Assembly: GCA_002336805.1 (NCBI GenBank)
Contig: DDEZ01000013.1
Location: 291,648 to 355,647 of the forward strand
Length of the DNA stretch: 64,000 nt
Source of the DNA: Bacteroidetes bacterium UBA1941
GTDB lineage: Bacteria > Bacteroidota > Bacteroidia > Chitinophagales > LD1
Direction of reading: 5' to 3'
The position numbers were made by a program, and so were the translations under genes. The notes under the pieces are model-generated. The model saw nothing but the letters and a program-made list of their open reading frames with translations, was not told where the DNA came from and searched no databases. The number at the start of each line of letters is the position of its first letter. Position 1 is the first letter of the stretch. Of the stretch, positions 1-8,297 are shown one piece after another.

Positions 1-1
1 C

Positions 2-1273
2 TGTCTGAATTCTTTGACAACCAATATCGGGAGTCCTTACTCAATAGTCGATCACTTTTGTGGATATGTTCCAAGTGGTTCATATCAGGTGGATGTGCTA
101 ATGACTGAGTATACTTATTCAGTCCAACAAGCTACTATTGGGTATGCCGTCTGGCAAGGCTATACCAATAACACCACTACGCTGACATCTATAAATGATC
201 AGGGTCAATACGGTCCCTTGAGTCCGGCGTCCAATTTTCTACTATCCAAAATAGCATTGGTCAACTTCTCCTCTTCATCCACGCCCATTACACTTAGCGT
301 TCCCTCACCCATCCGTGTTTGTTCCAATAACAAGGCATCTGCTACGGTCACAGCAAACGTAGCTACCGGTTGTGCCTTGACATATTTGTGGTCAGATGCT
401 TCACATCAGACCACAGCTACAGCTACTAATCTATCACCCGGTACATATACTGTAACTGTGACAGCACCATCTGGTACGACGGCCACGGCTTCTACTACTA
501 TTAACACTGGAGCTGTCACTGCCACAGCTAGTTCTTCTCCTGCCACAGGTTGTGTGGGTACTGCCTTGACTTTGACTGCTAATCCTTCCAACGGTAATTC
601 ACCGTATACATATAGTTGGAGCGCGGGAACCCCATCTGGCAATACGGATATAGTAACACCATCCTCGGCGGGTACGCCTAGCTATACTGTGACCGTAACC
701 GATGCAAATGGTTGCGTAACTACAGCTAGTAAATCTGTTACCGTATACAGTAATCCTGTAGCATCAGTTAATCATAACCCAGCCTTTGTAGGGTTATGTA
801 CGGGCCTGGATATTACTGCTTCTGGCGGTACGTCATATTCATGGAGCAATGGCTCTACAACTGCGACAAGTCACCTATGCTATAATGTCCCAATCACATG
901 CACATGGTATTCCAGTGTATCGGTTAATGTAATGGCCAATGGTTGTACTACTACTATAACTATACCTGTATCGTATGCTCAACATTGTACCAATCCTAAA
1001 TCTGGAGATGTAGCAATGGATAAGGATATTTCATTTAATTTCTATCCCAATCCTGCTCAAGGAACACTTAATATCGCTTTAGAAGGTGATGCTGTGTCAG
1101 AGGCTACTCTTTTTCTGACGGATATGATCGGTCGTAAAGTATTAGAGAGAACTTACGACATTGTCCCAAGTTTTGTGGCGCCAATTGATGTTGCCGGCAT
1201 TGCAAAAGGAGAATACATAGCAACTATTAAAATGGATGGCCAGATATATTTTAGAAAGATATCTATACAGTAA
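2..1273 (+). CDS. Secreted PKD/SprB-like repeat protein with T9SS type A sorting domain (5' end outside window)
   Basis: The reading frame is open to the left edge of the window: TGT CTG AAT TCT precede the first possible start, a TTG at 14. The true start is therefore probably upstream and this is a 3' fragment of about 423 residues. The body has Thr/Ser-rich beta-sandwich repeats of the PKD/SprB kind, with motifs such as TYTVTVTDANGC and SYSWSNGSTT. The last ~75 residues form a typical T9SS type A C-terminal domain: FYPNPAQG, then a beta-rich stretch ending in GEYIATIKMDG and FRKISIQ. By family knowledge it is exported by the Sec and type IX systems to the cell surface or medium. The substrate is unknown; an adhesin or enzyme-accessory role is possible. 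Confidence 0.8.
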   Translation, partial: CLNSLTTNIGSPYSIVDHFCGYVPSGSYQVDVLMTEYTYSVQQATIGYAVWQGYTNNTTTLTSINDQGQYGPLSPASNFLLSKIALVNFSSSSTPITLSVPSPIRVCSNNKASATVTANVATGCALTYLWSDASHQTTATATNLSPGTYTVTVTAPSGTTATASTTINTGAVTATASSSPATGCVGTALTLTANPSNGNSPYTYSWSAGTPSGNTDIVTPSSAGTPSYTVTVTDANGCVTTASKSVTVYSNPVASVNHNPAFVGLCTGLDITASGGTSYSWSNGSTTATSHLCYNVPITCTWYSSVSVNVMANGCTTTITIPVSYAQHCTNPKSGDVAMDKDISFNFYPNPAQGTLNIALEGDAVSEATLFLTDMIGRKVLERTYDIVPSFVAPIDVAGIAKGEYIATIKMDGQIYFRKISIQ

Positions 1274-1294
1274 AATATTTCGATGGCTTAAAAA

Positions 1295-1325
1295 GAGAAC
1301 GGGATACTTACGTATCCCGTTCTTC
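1295..1325 (+). terminator. Hairpin terminator after the T9SS cargo gene
   Basis: A perfect 12-bp stem (AGAACGGGATAC at 1296-1307, complement at 1312-1323) with a TTAC loop lies 22 bp after the stop codon. An A-run precedes the stem, and only a short, interrupted T stretch follows. Confidence 0.7.
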
Positions 1326-1412
1326 CTACTGTCGCGCGATTGCATCGCGTGACCACCCTGTGCAGCGTTTGCAACGCCACTATGCGAAGCACAACCCGGC
1401 AGGAATACCCAA

Positions 1413-1446
1413 CAAAAAAAGGATGTCGAGAGGCATCCTTTTTCTT
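1413..1446 (-). terminator. A/T-flanked hairpin terminator downstream of the 1467-2171 gene
   Basis: GGATG (1421-1425) pairs with CATCC (1434-1438). A 7-A run lies on the left and a T run on the right, extending the stem. On the minus strand the left A run becomes the U tract, so it terminates the 1467-2171 gene. It is symmetric enough to act in both directions. Confidence 0.65.
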
Positions 1447-1466
1447 AATATTATCCCAGTCAGCTA

Positions 1467-2171
1467 TTACTCCGACTTAGTGAATTTCCTTGTAGCGATC
1501 ACCTTACCGCCATCAGATATGCGTGCTATGTACAGGCCAGCATCCAGAGCTGATAGATCTACTTCTTTATCTCCACGTACAGCCCCGCTATATACACGGC
1601 TACCGAGCAGGTTGTAGATATCTATCTGGCCATTGTCCAGTGTACCTGGTATAGACAGGTGTGCCATATCGCGTACCGGATTAGGATAGAGCTCGATCTT
1701 GCCGGCCTCTATAGTGCTGATGCCTGTAGCACAGGTCACACTCTGATTCAGGCGGGCAGTGTACGGTATGGTCAGCACAGTGCCTGCGCTATCAGCTGCA
1801 TCCCAGAGGCGCAGGATAGCATGTCCTGAGCCTGCAGCACAGTGGCCCAGTATCTCCAGTTTCATGATACCGCTTTCACCTGCATTCAGGTTAAAGCCAT
1901 GCACCACGCCCAGGTTGAGCACATAGCAGAGGTTTTTATCGCAAAAGCCCGGATACTCCCACGCGCTCGGACCGACAGACTCTACCACAGTCCAGTTTAC
2001 CGTCATAGCCGCATTGCTATTATTATGGCAGTTTCCTATCAGGTCATTCTCATTGCTGGCAGAGGTCGTACCTACATAGCTCACTGTATCATGGTCAAAG
2101 GTCAGGCTCTGAGCCTTGACTACAGTCAGGCCGGCAAAGAGTACAAAGGCAAGCGTAAAGAGTTTCTTCAT
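1467..2171 (-). CDS. Secreted protein with T9SS type A C-terminal domain
   Basis: 234 residues. An N-terminal signal peptide (MKKLFTLAFVLFAGLTVVKA, cleavage before QS) is followed by a ~120-residue beta-rich domain containing several Cys residues (GNCHNN, FCDKNLCYV, LGHCAAGSGH). A linker leads to a classic sorting domain starting at IELYPNPVRD and ending GLYIARISDGGKVIATRKF. The first domain is not recognised as an enzyme. Its asparagine- and glycine-rich strands and its length suit a small surface or extracellular protein. The start ATG is only 11 bp after the U tract of the upstream gene's terminator, leaving almost no room for a private promoter. Its own terminator lies just downstream. 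Confidence 0.85.
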   Translation of the reverse strand: MKKLFTLAFVLFAGLTVVKAQSLTFDHDTVSYVGTTSASNENDLIGNCHNNSNAAMTVNWTVVESVGPSAWEYPGFCDKNLCYVLNLGVVHGFNLNAGESGIMKLEILGHCAAGSGHAILRLWDAADSAGTVLTIPYTARLNQSVTCATGISTIEAGKIELYPNPVRDMAHLSIPGTLDNGQIDIYNLLGSRVYSGAVRGDKEVDLSALDAGLYIARISDGGKVIATRKFTKSE

Positions 2172-2182
2172 CGTTTGGTATT

Positions 2183-2218
2183 TAAAAAAAGAGGAGCAAC
2201 CTTATCGGGTTGCTCCTC
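2183..2218 (-). terminator. Strong terminator of the Omp28-like gene, abutting the next start codon
   Basis: An 11-bp perfect stem, GAGGAGCAACC (2191-2201) with its complement (2208-2218), has a 6-base loop. It is followed on the minus strand by a T8 tract (A run 2183-2190 on the plus strand). It lies 27 bp after the upstream stop and 11 bp before the ATG at 2171. Confidence 0.8.
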
Positions 2219-2244
2219 TGTAAGGTCTAGTAAAAGTACTCAAA

Positions 2245-4338
2245 TTAATGAGCCACTACAAATCTTTTAACCGTTTTTTGGTTGTTGCTGGTTATCACTA
2301 CGTTGTAGATACCGGCAGCGAGGTCGCTTACATTGGCATCTACCTTATTGATACCTTGGCCCATAGCGCCGTTAGCTACCATCTTTACAGTCTCACCGAG
2401 CGTATTGATGATCGTGATATCAAACTGTGCAGCCTGAGTCACACCGAGCTCGATGCTCACTTGGTCATTAGCCGGAGCAGGATATACACTTACTGTATTC
2501 AGAGTAGGTACCTCATGGATACCGATATTCATATCAGCATTGATGTTGATCTGATCTACAAACATGTTATCACCGTAGTCAGATGTAGCGTGGAAACGAA
2601 CCCATACGTTGTTTTGACCAGCGTAGTTATTCATATTGATGGTATCACCTACCCAGTCAGCTGCTGCTGTAGGATAGAAGCCTGGTACGTTACGTTGGTT
2701 GTCAGCAGGTACGGTCGCGAGAGCTGCACCGGCCTTATTCCACAGGCTGGTCCATGTAGTACCGCAGTCTGTAGATACCTGTACTTCCAGTTGATCGTTG
2801 GTCGAATTGTCGTACTGGCTATATGCATGCTTGAATGTGAATTCTGCAGTAGTCTTGCCTGTAAAGTTAGCCTTCTCCAGGTAGTAGTCACCTATGCCGC
2901 CAGCTTGTACATTCCATGCCCAGAACCAGATGCTCTGATCATCATCAGAGCCCAGGAAGGTACGGTCAGGATCTGTACCGAGATAGTTCTCAGTCAGGAC
3001 AGGTACATACCAGCTAGGGAACCAGATCTGGTCGCCGTTGGTAGCCTCATAGTTCTGAGGGAATACAGTACTGTCGCTGAAAGTCTGCACGATAGGCGCA
3101 GGGTATGAAGCACCAAAGATCTGATGCTGAGTCTTCACAGTATCAAAGATAGATACAGAGTAGTTGCTCAGGCCGTTAGGGCTGCTCAGTACGAATGTGA
3201 TCGTAGGGTAGCCATTACCTACAGGTACAGCTATCGGACCACCATCTATCATCACTGTAGCTCCCGGAGCGATCGGTGTATTGTAGGTGAAGTTGTTGAG
3301 GCTTGTAGCACCTGACAGTACATTTACGTTCAGCGTATTGATGGTTACGTTACCAGTGTTGATCACTGTCACATACGCACCGATGCTGGATGTGCTTGTG
3401 TTTGTACAAGAGATATCTGGCACTGAGTCGTGGTCTGCTACCAGCTCTACCAGGTTGGTCGGAGCTACCAGCTGGCTGATACCAGACTGCTTTACGTCCT
3501 TATTGTTGTCGTCCTGTACCCATGCTACGAAGCGCAGCTGAGCCTTAGAGCGTACGTAGTTAGGTATCTTTACCGCAAAGCGGAAAGTATCAGTACGGCC
3601 TGCCAGCAGAGTATCTACCAGCTGAGAGCCACCCGCGTTAGGGTACATGCCCCTTACTACCTGCGCAAAGTGAGTTTCACCGTTAGTACCAGGAGCATTT
3701 ACGTAGTCCAGGCTGTTTTCTACCATCGCTACGCGAAACTTCAGGCTATTGTGTGTACCGGCGTTAAAGTTGTCGGTAGTATTCAGTACTGCTACTGCAT
3801 ATACAGAGTCATTATTAGCCGAGTAGCTGTGAGTCACAGTGATAGCGCATGGAGACATGACTGCATGGCGCGCTGTGAAGCTCGGAGAGTATGGGGTAGA
3901 GGCAGCAATGCCATTAGGCGTACCGTAGACGCTGCTTTCATAGTGGATAGACAGTGTGTCAAACCAGAATGGTACAAAGTTCTGTACGCTGTTGGTACCG
4001 GTGGTAGGCCCCTGGATAGGAGAGTACCCACCGCCGTCTTGCCAGCCAGATGGTGCGAAGTTCACACCATAGTATGTCATACGGGTATTGGTCACGGTCT
4101 TGTAGGCATTGTAGATAGGGCCTGCAGATGGGATCGGGCTCTGGTATGCTATATGCACCAGAGAGTCAGTAGTGTGCGTCTGGAGGTACTTGTCCAGGTA
4201 TGGATTGATACCCGCGCATGGACCGCAGTTTTCGCCCGTGAATTCCTCAAAGAGGACCACCCGCGGCGTAGACTGCGCACTCACAGTCAGCGAGGCAGAG
4301 AGAAGTGCGCCTGCGAAAAGCGCGTAAATTTTTTTCAT
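2245..4338 (-). CDS. Omp28-like secreted thioredoxin-fold protein with T9SS type A sorting domain
   Basis: 697 residues. The signal peptide ends at SASLTVSAQ. The N-terminal third is Omp28-like with a thioredoxin fold: VLFEEFTGENCGPCAG contains a CxxC pair, and PSGWQDGG follows further on. The middle holds a beta-sandwich with CTNTSTSSIGAYVTVINTG (a CARDB-like strand pattern). A ~180-residue jelly-roll (choice-of-anchor-J-like) follows, with FPQNYEATNGDQIW, FTFKHAYSQYDNS and CGTTWTSLWNKAG. The last ~75 residues are a T9SS type A domain (SVYPAPANDQVSIEL to GIYNVVITSNNQKTVKRF). The family is known as surface-exposed or outer-membrane-vesicle proteins of Bacteroidota. A redox role for the CxxC is inference. 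Confidence 0.85.
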   Translation of the reverse strand: MKKIYALFAGALLSASLTVSAQSTPRVVLFEEFTGENCGPCAGINPYLDKYLQTHTTDSLVHIAYQSPIPSAGPIYNAYKTVTNTRMTYYGVNFAPSGWQDGGGYSPIQGPTTGTNSVQNFVPFWFDTLSIHYESSVYGTPNGIAASTPYSPSFTARHAVMSPCAITVTHSYSANNDSVYAVAVLNTTDNFNAGTHNSLKFRVAMVENSLDYVNAPGTNGETHFAQVVRGMYPNAGGSQLVDTLLAGRTDTFRFAVKIPNYVRSKAQLRFVAWVQDDNNKDVKQSGISQLVAPTNLVELVADHDSVPDISCTNTSTSSIGAYVTVINTGNVTINTLNVNVLSGATSLNNFTYNTPIAPGATVMIDGGPIAVPVGNGYPTITFVLSSPNGLSNYSVSIFDTVKTQHQIFGASYPAPIVQTFSDSTVFPQNYEATNGDQIWFPSWYVPVLTENYLGTDPDRTFLGSDDDQSIWFWAWNVQAGGIGDYYLEKANFTGKTTAEFTFKHAYSQYDNSTNDQLEVQVSTDCGTTWTSLWNKAGAALATVPADNQRNVPGFYPTAAADWVGDTINMNNYAGQNNVWVRFHATSDYGDNMFVDQININADMNIGIHEVPTLNTVSVYPAPANDQVSIELGVTQAAQFDITIINTLGETVKMVANGAMGQGINKVDANVSDLAAGIYNVVITSNNQKTVKRFVVAH

Positions 4339-4376
4339 TGCCGTTTGATTTTTGTTTTAAGTAAAGAATAACGTGA

Positions 4377-4389
4377 TGTGAATATCACA
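4377..4389. promoter_or_regulatory. Perfect 13-bp palindrome upstream of the Omp28-like gene
   Basis: TGTGA-ATA-TCACA lies 39 bp upstream of the start codon at 4338, in an AT-rich leader. The half-sites resemble CRP/FNR-type half-sites, but the 3-bp spacer is shorter than the usual 6. It may be an operator; no regulator can be named. Confidence 0.3.
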
Positions 4390-4525
4390 ATATTTTTTAG
4401 AAACAAAACATTTTATCGGCGGAAAATGGAGGGCAAAAAACACCCTCCCAATCTATTGAAAATGAAGTAAATATTAAACTGCTTGGCTTTCCGGACAACC
4501 CCGCAAAAAACCTTTTACACACCCC

Positions 4526-5677
4526 TTATTGCAGTACCTCGCGGAGCTTATCCTCCAGCTGGTCGCCGCGCAGGTTCTTGGCTATGATCTTGCCCTCCTT
4601 ATCCAGTAGAAACTGCGCCGGTATGGAGTTGACCCCATAGGTGCGCGCAGCGGCACTCTGCCAGCCCGCCAGGTCGCTCACATGGTATGGCCATATCAGG
4701 CCGTCCTGAGAGATAGCGTTTTTCCACTTCTCGCCATCCTGGTCCAGTGACACACTGTAGATCGTAAAGCCCTTGTCCTTAAACTTATTGTAGGCTGCTA
4801 CCACATTCGGGTTTTCCCTCCTGCACGGGCCGCACCAGCTGGCCCAGAAGTCCAGCAGCACCACCTTGCCCCGCAGGCTGCTCAGCTTCACCTCCTTGCC
4901 ACTCGGATCTTTGAATGCCAGCTCCGGCGCCTGTGCACCGACAGCCGTCTGCGCCTGGCTCTGCTCCGCCATTTGCTGCTGCTTCAGCTGCGTCTCCATA
5001 TTGGTGATCTGGGTGCGCATTTCTTTGGCATAGCTCGATCCCGGCAGTTCCTTTTCCAGGCGCTCCACTATGGCCTTATTCTCAGCAGGGTAGTGGTCCA
5101 TGCGCAGGAAGCTCGTATAGTACAGCGCCACCAGCACATCCTTGGTCGCGGCAGCTTTTTGCTTCATGGTGTTTTCCAGCTGCATGCCGGCTGCCTGTAT
5201 GGCCGTAGCCATCTTCTGCAGGGTATCCATGCCCGCACCGGCATTCTGCGCCATCTGAAACTGATTATTCATCACCTGTAGCTTCTGCTGCTGGTCATTG
5301 ATCGTCCTGATCGCCTCCTGAAACTCCGTATTCGCCTCGCTACCCTTGGTGAACTTAGCCCCCGTGCCCGGTGTATTGTAGTCTATGTCTACTTTGTATG
5401 GCTTATTCTCCAGCAGCACCAGCCACGAGTGCTGGTTGTCTATCCGCAGGCGGTAGAATCCCTTCTCTGCCGTGCTCGACATGTGAAAGTCCCCACCCGC
5501 AGCGATCCTGGCCGAATCTATCACCGTGATCTGGCTCAGGTTCAGCCGCTCCAGGTAGATCGTACCGCTGCCGCCCTTCACAGCGCCGTCTATGGTATAT
5601 TTGGTGCCATCGCCCGCGCTATTGCACGAGGTCATAGCCACCAGTATCAGTATCACGAGAGATGTCAGTCTTTTCAT
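4526..5677 (-). CDS. TlpA/ResA-type lipoprotein thioredoxin with DUF4369-like N-terminal domain
   Basis: The frame is open from 5704, but the ATG at 5677 is preferred because it begins directly with a lipoprotein signal (MKRLTSLVILILVAMTSC), giving 383 residues. After the lipobox comes a ~95-residue beta domain of the DUF4369 type (YTIDGAVKGGSGTIYLERL). A long Gln-rich helical segment (QQQKLQVMNNQFQMAQ, then METQLKQQQMAEQ) follows, and last a TlpA-like thioredoxin domain with WASWCGPCRRENP and a cis-Pro region at NSIPAQFLLD. The family carries out thiol-disulfide exchange in the periplasm, tethered to a membrane. No cytochrome-maturation genes are adjacent, so the substrate is unknown. Confidence 0.88.
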   Translation of the reverse strand: MKRLTSLVILILVAMTSCNSAGDGTKYTIDGAVKGGSGTIYLERLNLSQITVIDSARIAAGGDFHMSSTAEKGFYRLRIDNQHSWLVLLENKPYKVDIDYNTPGTGAKFTKGSEANTEFQEAIRTINDQQQKLQVMNNQFQMAQNAGAGMDTLQKMATAIQAAGMQLENTMKQKAAATKDVLVALYYTSFLRMDHYPAENKAIVERLEKELPGSSYAKEMRTQITNMETQLKQQQMAEQSQAQTAVGAQAPELAFKDPSGKEVKLSSLRGKVVLLDFWASWCGPCRRENPNVVAAYNKFKDKGFTIYSVSLDQDGEKWKNAISQDGLIWPYHVSDLAGWQSAAARTYGVNSIPAQFLLDKEGKIIAKNLRGDQLEDKLREVLQ

Positions 5678-5779
5678 TGTTTTATTTTTCTGTATCGTTT
5701 TCATCAGCTATGCGAAAGTATTTATAATTAACTCTTTTGCGTTTCCGCTTTTTGGGGTCACCCCCGCATTCCTATGTGA

Positions 5780-5929
5780 TCTATGTGTTCTATGTGGTTC
5801 AAAATGTATTCCTCTGCGTCTCCGCGCCTCTGCGGTTAAACTGTATTTCTATGTCTCTATGTTTCTATGTGGTTCAAAAACTGTATTCCTTTTTTGCGCC
5901 TCTGCGCTTTTGCGGTCAAACTGTATTCT
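5780..5929. repeat. Two ~70-bp copies of the CTCTGCG-type intergenic repeat
   Basis: Copies at about 5780-5847 and 5858-5929 share CTATGTGGTTCAAAA, a CTGTATT motif, and a run built from CCTCTGCG/CGCCTCTGCG ending in TGCGGT(T/C)AAACTGTATT. The run is translated in all frames as meaningless RLCAFAV-like peptides. Related sequence recurs at 10848-10880, 10928-11214 and 12269-12330, always between genes. Confidence 0.7.
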
Positions 5930-5980
5930 GTATTAATTCCGAGTTATTCAAAGCATTCTGAAAATTCTGCTTCAGACCAT

Positions 5981-7429
5981 CTACGCCAGCAATTCCCCCA
6001 TGATCTTATTCACCAGCTTAGGATCTGCCTTGCCTTGCGACCCCTTGATCACCTCACCTACAAATAGCCCCATCAGACCCTTCTGTCCACCCTTATACGC
6101 AGCCACCTTCTCAGGGTACTTCGCCAGCACAGCCACCGCTAGGTCCTTGATCATACCCTCGTCACTGCTTTGCAGCAGATTGAGGCGCTCCAGTACCGCC
6201 AGCGGAGACTCTGTAGGATTGGCCACCAGCTCCGGCAGCACCCGCTGCGACGCCACGGCAAAGTTCGTCTTGCCCGCATCTATCAGCGCTATCAGGTCGG
6301 CTATAGTCTGTGGTTTCACGGTCAGCTCCGCTATCTCCAGCGCATTCTCATTGAGGTAACTTTTGATCGGCCCTAGCAGCCAGTTAGACGCCGCCTTGTA
6401 GTTCTTCGTCAGCGCCAGCAGGTCATTGAGGTAGAAGGCCGTATCCTTATCATCCGTGATCACGCGCGCATCATACTCCGGCAGGCCGTAGGTAGTGGTA
6501 TACTCCAGTATCAGGTCGCGGCTCAGCTTTGGCATCGCCGCGCGCACGGCGTCTACATACTCATCGGTCACGATCACCGGCGGCAGGTCCGGCTCGGGAA
6601 AGTACCTATAGTCATGCGCCATCTCCTTGCTACGCTGCGAGAGGGTGATCCCCTTCAGCGCATCATAGCCGCGCGTCTCCTGCGTCAGCCGCTCACCGCG
6701 CTCCATCAGCTCCACCTGGCGCTCAAATTCATATTCTATCGCCCTCTTCACATTGCGCATCGAGTTCATGTTCTTCACCTCCACGCGCGCGTTCAGCTTC
6801 GTATCGCCCTTCAGGCGGATCGAGATATTCGCATCGCAGCGCATAGATCCCTCCTCCATATTGCCATCGCAGATATCCAGGTAGCGCACCAGCTTCCGCA
6901 CCTCAGTCAGGTACTGGTAGGCCTCATCACTGCTGCGTATGTCCGGGCGGCTCACTATCTCTATCAGCGGCACACCCGCACGGTTCAGGTCTACGAGGGT
7001 AAAGTACGGGTCCAGGTCATGCGTGCTCTTGCCCGCGTCCTCCTCCATGTGGATACGCTCCAGGCCCACGCGCTTCTTCTCGCCGCTCACCTCAAACTCT
7101 ATAAAGCCACCCTCACAGATCGGCGTCTTGTCCTGCGTGATCTGGTAGCCCTTCGGCAGGTCCGCGTAGAAGTAGTTCTTCCTCGCGAACTGATTCTCCC
7201 GCCTGATCGTGCAGCCCGTAGCCAGGCCTATCTTCACGGCATACTCTATCGCCTTGCGATTCACCCGTGGCAAGGTGCCCGGATGCCCCAGCGAGATCGG
7301 GCTCACCTGCGTATTGGGCGCAGCGCCAAAGGCCGCAGAGTCCCCGCAGTACATCTTACTCTGGGTACTGAGCTGCGCATGCACCTCCAGCCCCACTATC
7401 ACCTCATATTTATCTGAAACAGCTGACAT
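5981..7429 (-). CDS. gatB: Aspartyl/glutamyl-tRNA(Asn/Gln) amidotransferase subunit B
   Basis: 482 residues, the usual family length. The N-terminal catalytic domain starts with YEVIVGLEVHAQLSTQSKMYC and contains DLNRAGVPLIEIVS, EEGSMRCDANISIR and RVEVKNMNSMRNVKRAIEYE. The C-terminal half has the helical and YqeY-like tail (FVGEVIKGSQGKADPKLVNKIMGELL) that binds tRNA. With GatA and GatC, which are not in this window, it converts misacylated Asp-tRNA(Asn) or Glu-tRNA(Gln) to the amidated form. It sits alone, with its own promoter-like sequence just upstream, and is intact. Confidence 0.97.
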   Translation of the reverse strand: MSAVSDKYEVIVGLEVHAQLSTQSKMYCGDSAAFGAAPNTQVSPISLGHPGTLPRVNRKAIEYAVKIGLATGCTIRRENQFARKNYFYADLPKGYQITQDKTPICEGGFIEFEVSGEKKRVGLERIHMEEDAGKSTHDLDPYFTLVDLNRAGVPLIEIVSRPDIRSSDEAYQYLTEVRKLVRYLDICDGNMEEGSMRCDANISIRLKGDTKLNARVEVKNMNSMRNVKRAIEYEFERQVELMERGERLTQETRGYDALKGITLSQRSKEMAHDYRYFPEPDLPPVIVTDEYVDAVRAAMPKLSRDLILEYTTTYGLPEYDARVITDDKDTAFYLNDLLALTKNYKAASNWLLGPIKSYLNENALEIAELTVKPQTIADLIALIDAGKTNFAVASQRVLPELVANPTESPLAVLERLNLLQSSDEGMIKDLAVAVLAKYPEKVAAYKGGQKGLMGLFVGEVIKGSQGKADPKLVNKIMGELLA

Positions 7430-7451
7430 AATGGTCTATAGACTAAGCCGT

Positions 7452-7481
7452 CAAAGTAAAGCAATTTCCAGCGGCTGCCAA
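7452..7481 (-). promoter_or_regulatory. Bacteroidota-type promoter for gatB
   Basis: On the minus strand TTG (7481-7479), 19 bp, then TTACTTTG (7459-7452) resembles the -33 TTG / -7 TAnnTTTG pattern with one mismatch. A start site near 7445 gives a ~15-base leader before the ATG. Confidence 0.45.
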
Positions 7482-7563
7482 ACCGCAAGGCAGCGGAGGG
7501 TAATGGGTTGGGAAAAATTGAGGAAATACGTGCAGACTTTACCTTTTTTCTCACCGCAAAGCA

Positions 7564-7593
7564 CACCTCTGGTCGTATCTTATCACTGACCAC
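7564..7593. repeat. 30-bp palindromic repeat, copy A
   Basis: This copy matches copy B (8128-8157) at 26 of 30 positions. Both have TGGTC/GACCA arms around a core containing TTATCAC. It lies on the left side of the small orphan ORF. Confidence 0.65.
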
Positions 7594-7715
7594 CGCGCAA
7601 GTAGGCCGTGGGGGAAGTGATTATAAGTGTAAAGTTCGATCTTATTGTTTTGAAAGCGAGAAAATCGCCCAAGGGTGAAATGACAACAATAGATCTAATG
7701 TTTTTTAAATAATAA

Positions 7716-8021
7716 ACTATATTTAATAAAAATATAAGCAATGATCCGTCAAAAGGCAAACAGGATTATGCACTTGTTAGCTACGAAGTGGTAGCAGATG
7801 ACCCCAATGTTGCAAGGGAAAATGAAGACCGCATTCAGCAAAAATTTTCTGAGTTAACAGGTCATCCAGTCAGATTACTACATAGAAGTTTGGTAATTCA
7901 AACGAAAGCTTCTCTAGATCAAACTGATACTAAAACTGAAAAAACTGCGTACCAAATATTCATTTCTGACAAAAAAATATGTTTAGCTGCCGATTTTATG
8001 GGCTATTTGGAGAAACAGTAA
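7716..8021 (+). CDS. Small orphan protein of unknown function, start unclear
   Basis: The frame is open from 7716 to the stop at 8021. The first conventional start is GTG at 7788 (77 residues), yet the codons before it read like coding sequence (KQDYALVSYEVVADDPN). The N-terminus may therefore be truncated or start with a rare codon. The product is hydrophilic with no signal peptide or membrane segment; visible stretches are DDPNVARENEDRIQQKF, HPVRLLHRSL and YQIFISDKKICLAADFMGYL. No family is recognised. It is AT-rich compared with gatB and lies between copies A and B of the palindromic repeat, which suggests a small mobile cassette or a remnant. Confidence 0.45.
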   Translation, partial: TIFNKNISNDPSKGKQDYALVSYEVVADDPNVARENEDRIQQKFSELTGHPVRLLHRSLVIQTKASLDQTDTKTEKTAYQIFISDKKICLAADFMGYLEKQ

Positions 8022-8127
8022 TTCTCGCTAACCTATCATATAAATCCCTTTAGCCTTCAACCTTATGTGACGTTTCCGAGCGAAGGATCCCGAATGCACT
8101 AGCGCTGGTAAAACAACTACTGAGCGG

Positions 8128-8157
8128 CACCTGTGGTCGTGTGTTATCACCGACCAC
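8128..8157. repeat. 30-bp palindromic repeat, copy B
   Basis: GTGGTCG (8133-8139) and CGACCAC (8151-8157) are perfect 7-bp arms. A degenerate third copy (GTGGTACGG... ...ACCGACAC) follows at 8226-8249. The remaining 8022-8297 sequence holds no credible gene. Confidence 0.65.
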
Positions 8158-8297
8158 TAAACTATGGACGATCAAAAGAAAACAGTGCTAGTTCTTATTG
8201 AGAGTAAAGTGGGATGCTCAATGTTGTGGTACGGTCATAACACCGACACAGGGGAAACAGGCGAGGGTAGGAAGTGTCACACCGGTCACCGGTAGAA

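Noticed and set aside
1331..1410. Small hairpins such as CGCGATTGCATCGCG after the first gene
   Set aside because: Too short and isolated to call a repeat family within this window.
3430..4371. Long plus-strand ORF opposite the Omp28-like gene
   Set aside because: Antisense shadow; the minus-strand frame has signal peptide, CxxC and CTD.
5592..6067. Plus-strand ORFs with RLCAFAV-like peptides
   Set aside because: They are translations of the CTCTGCG repeat family and are not protein-like.
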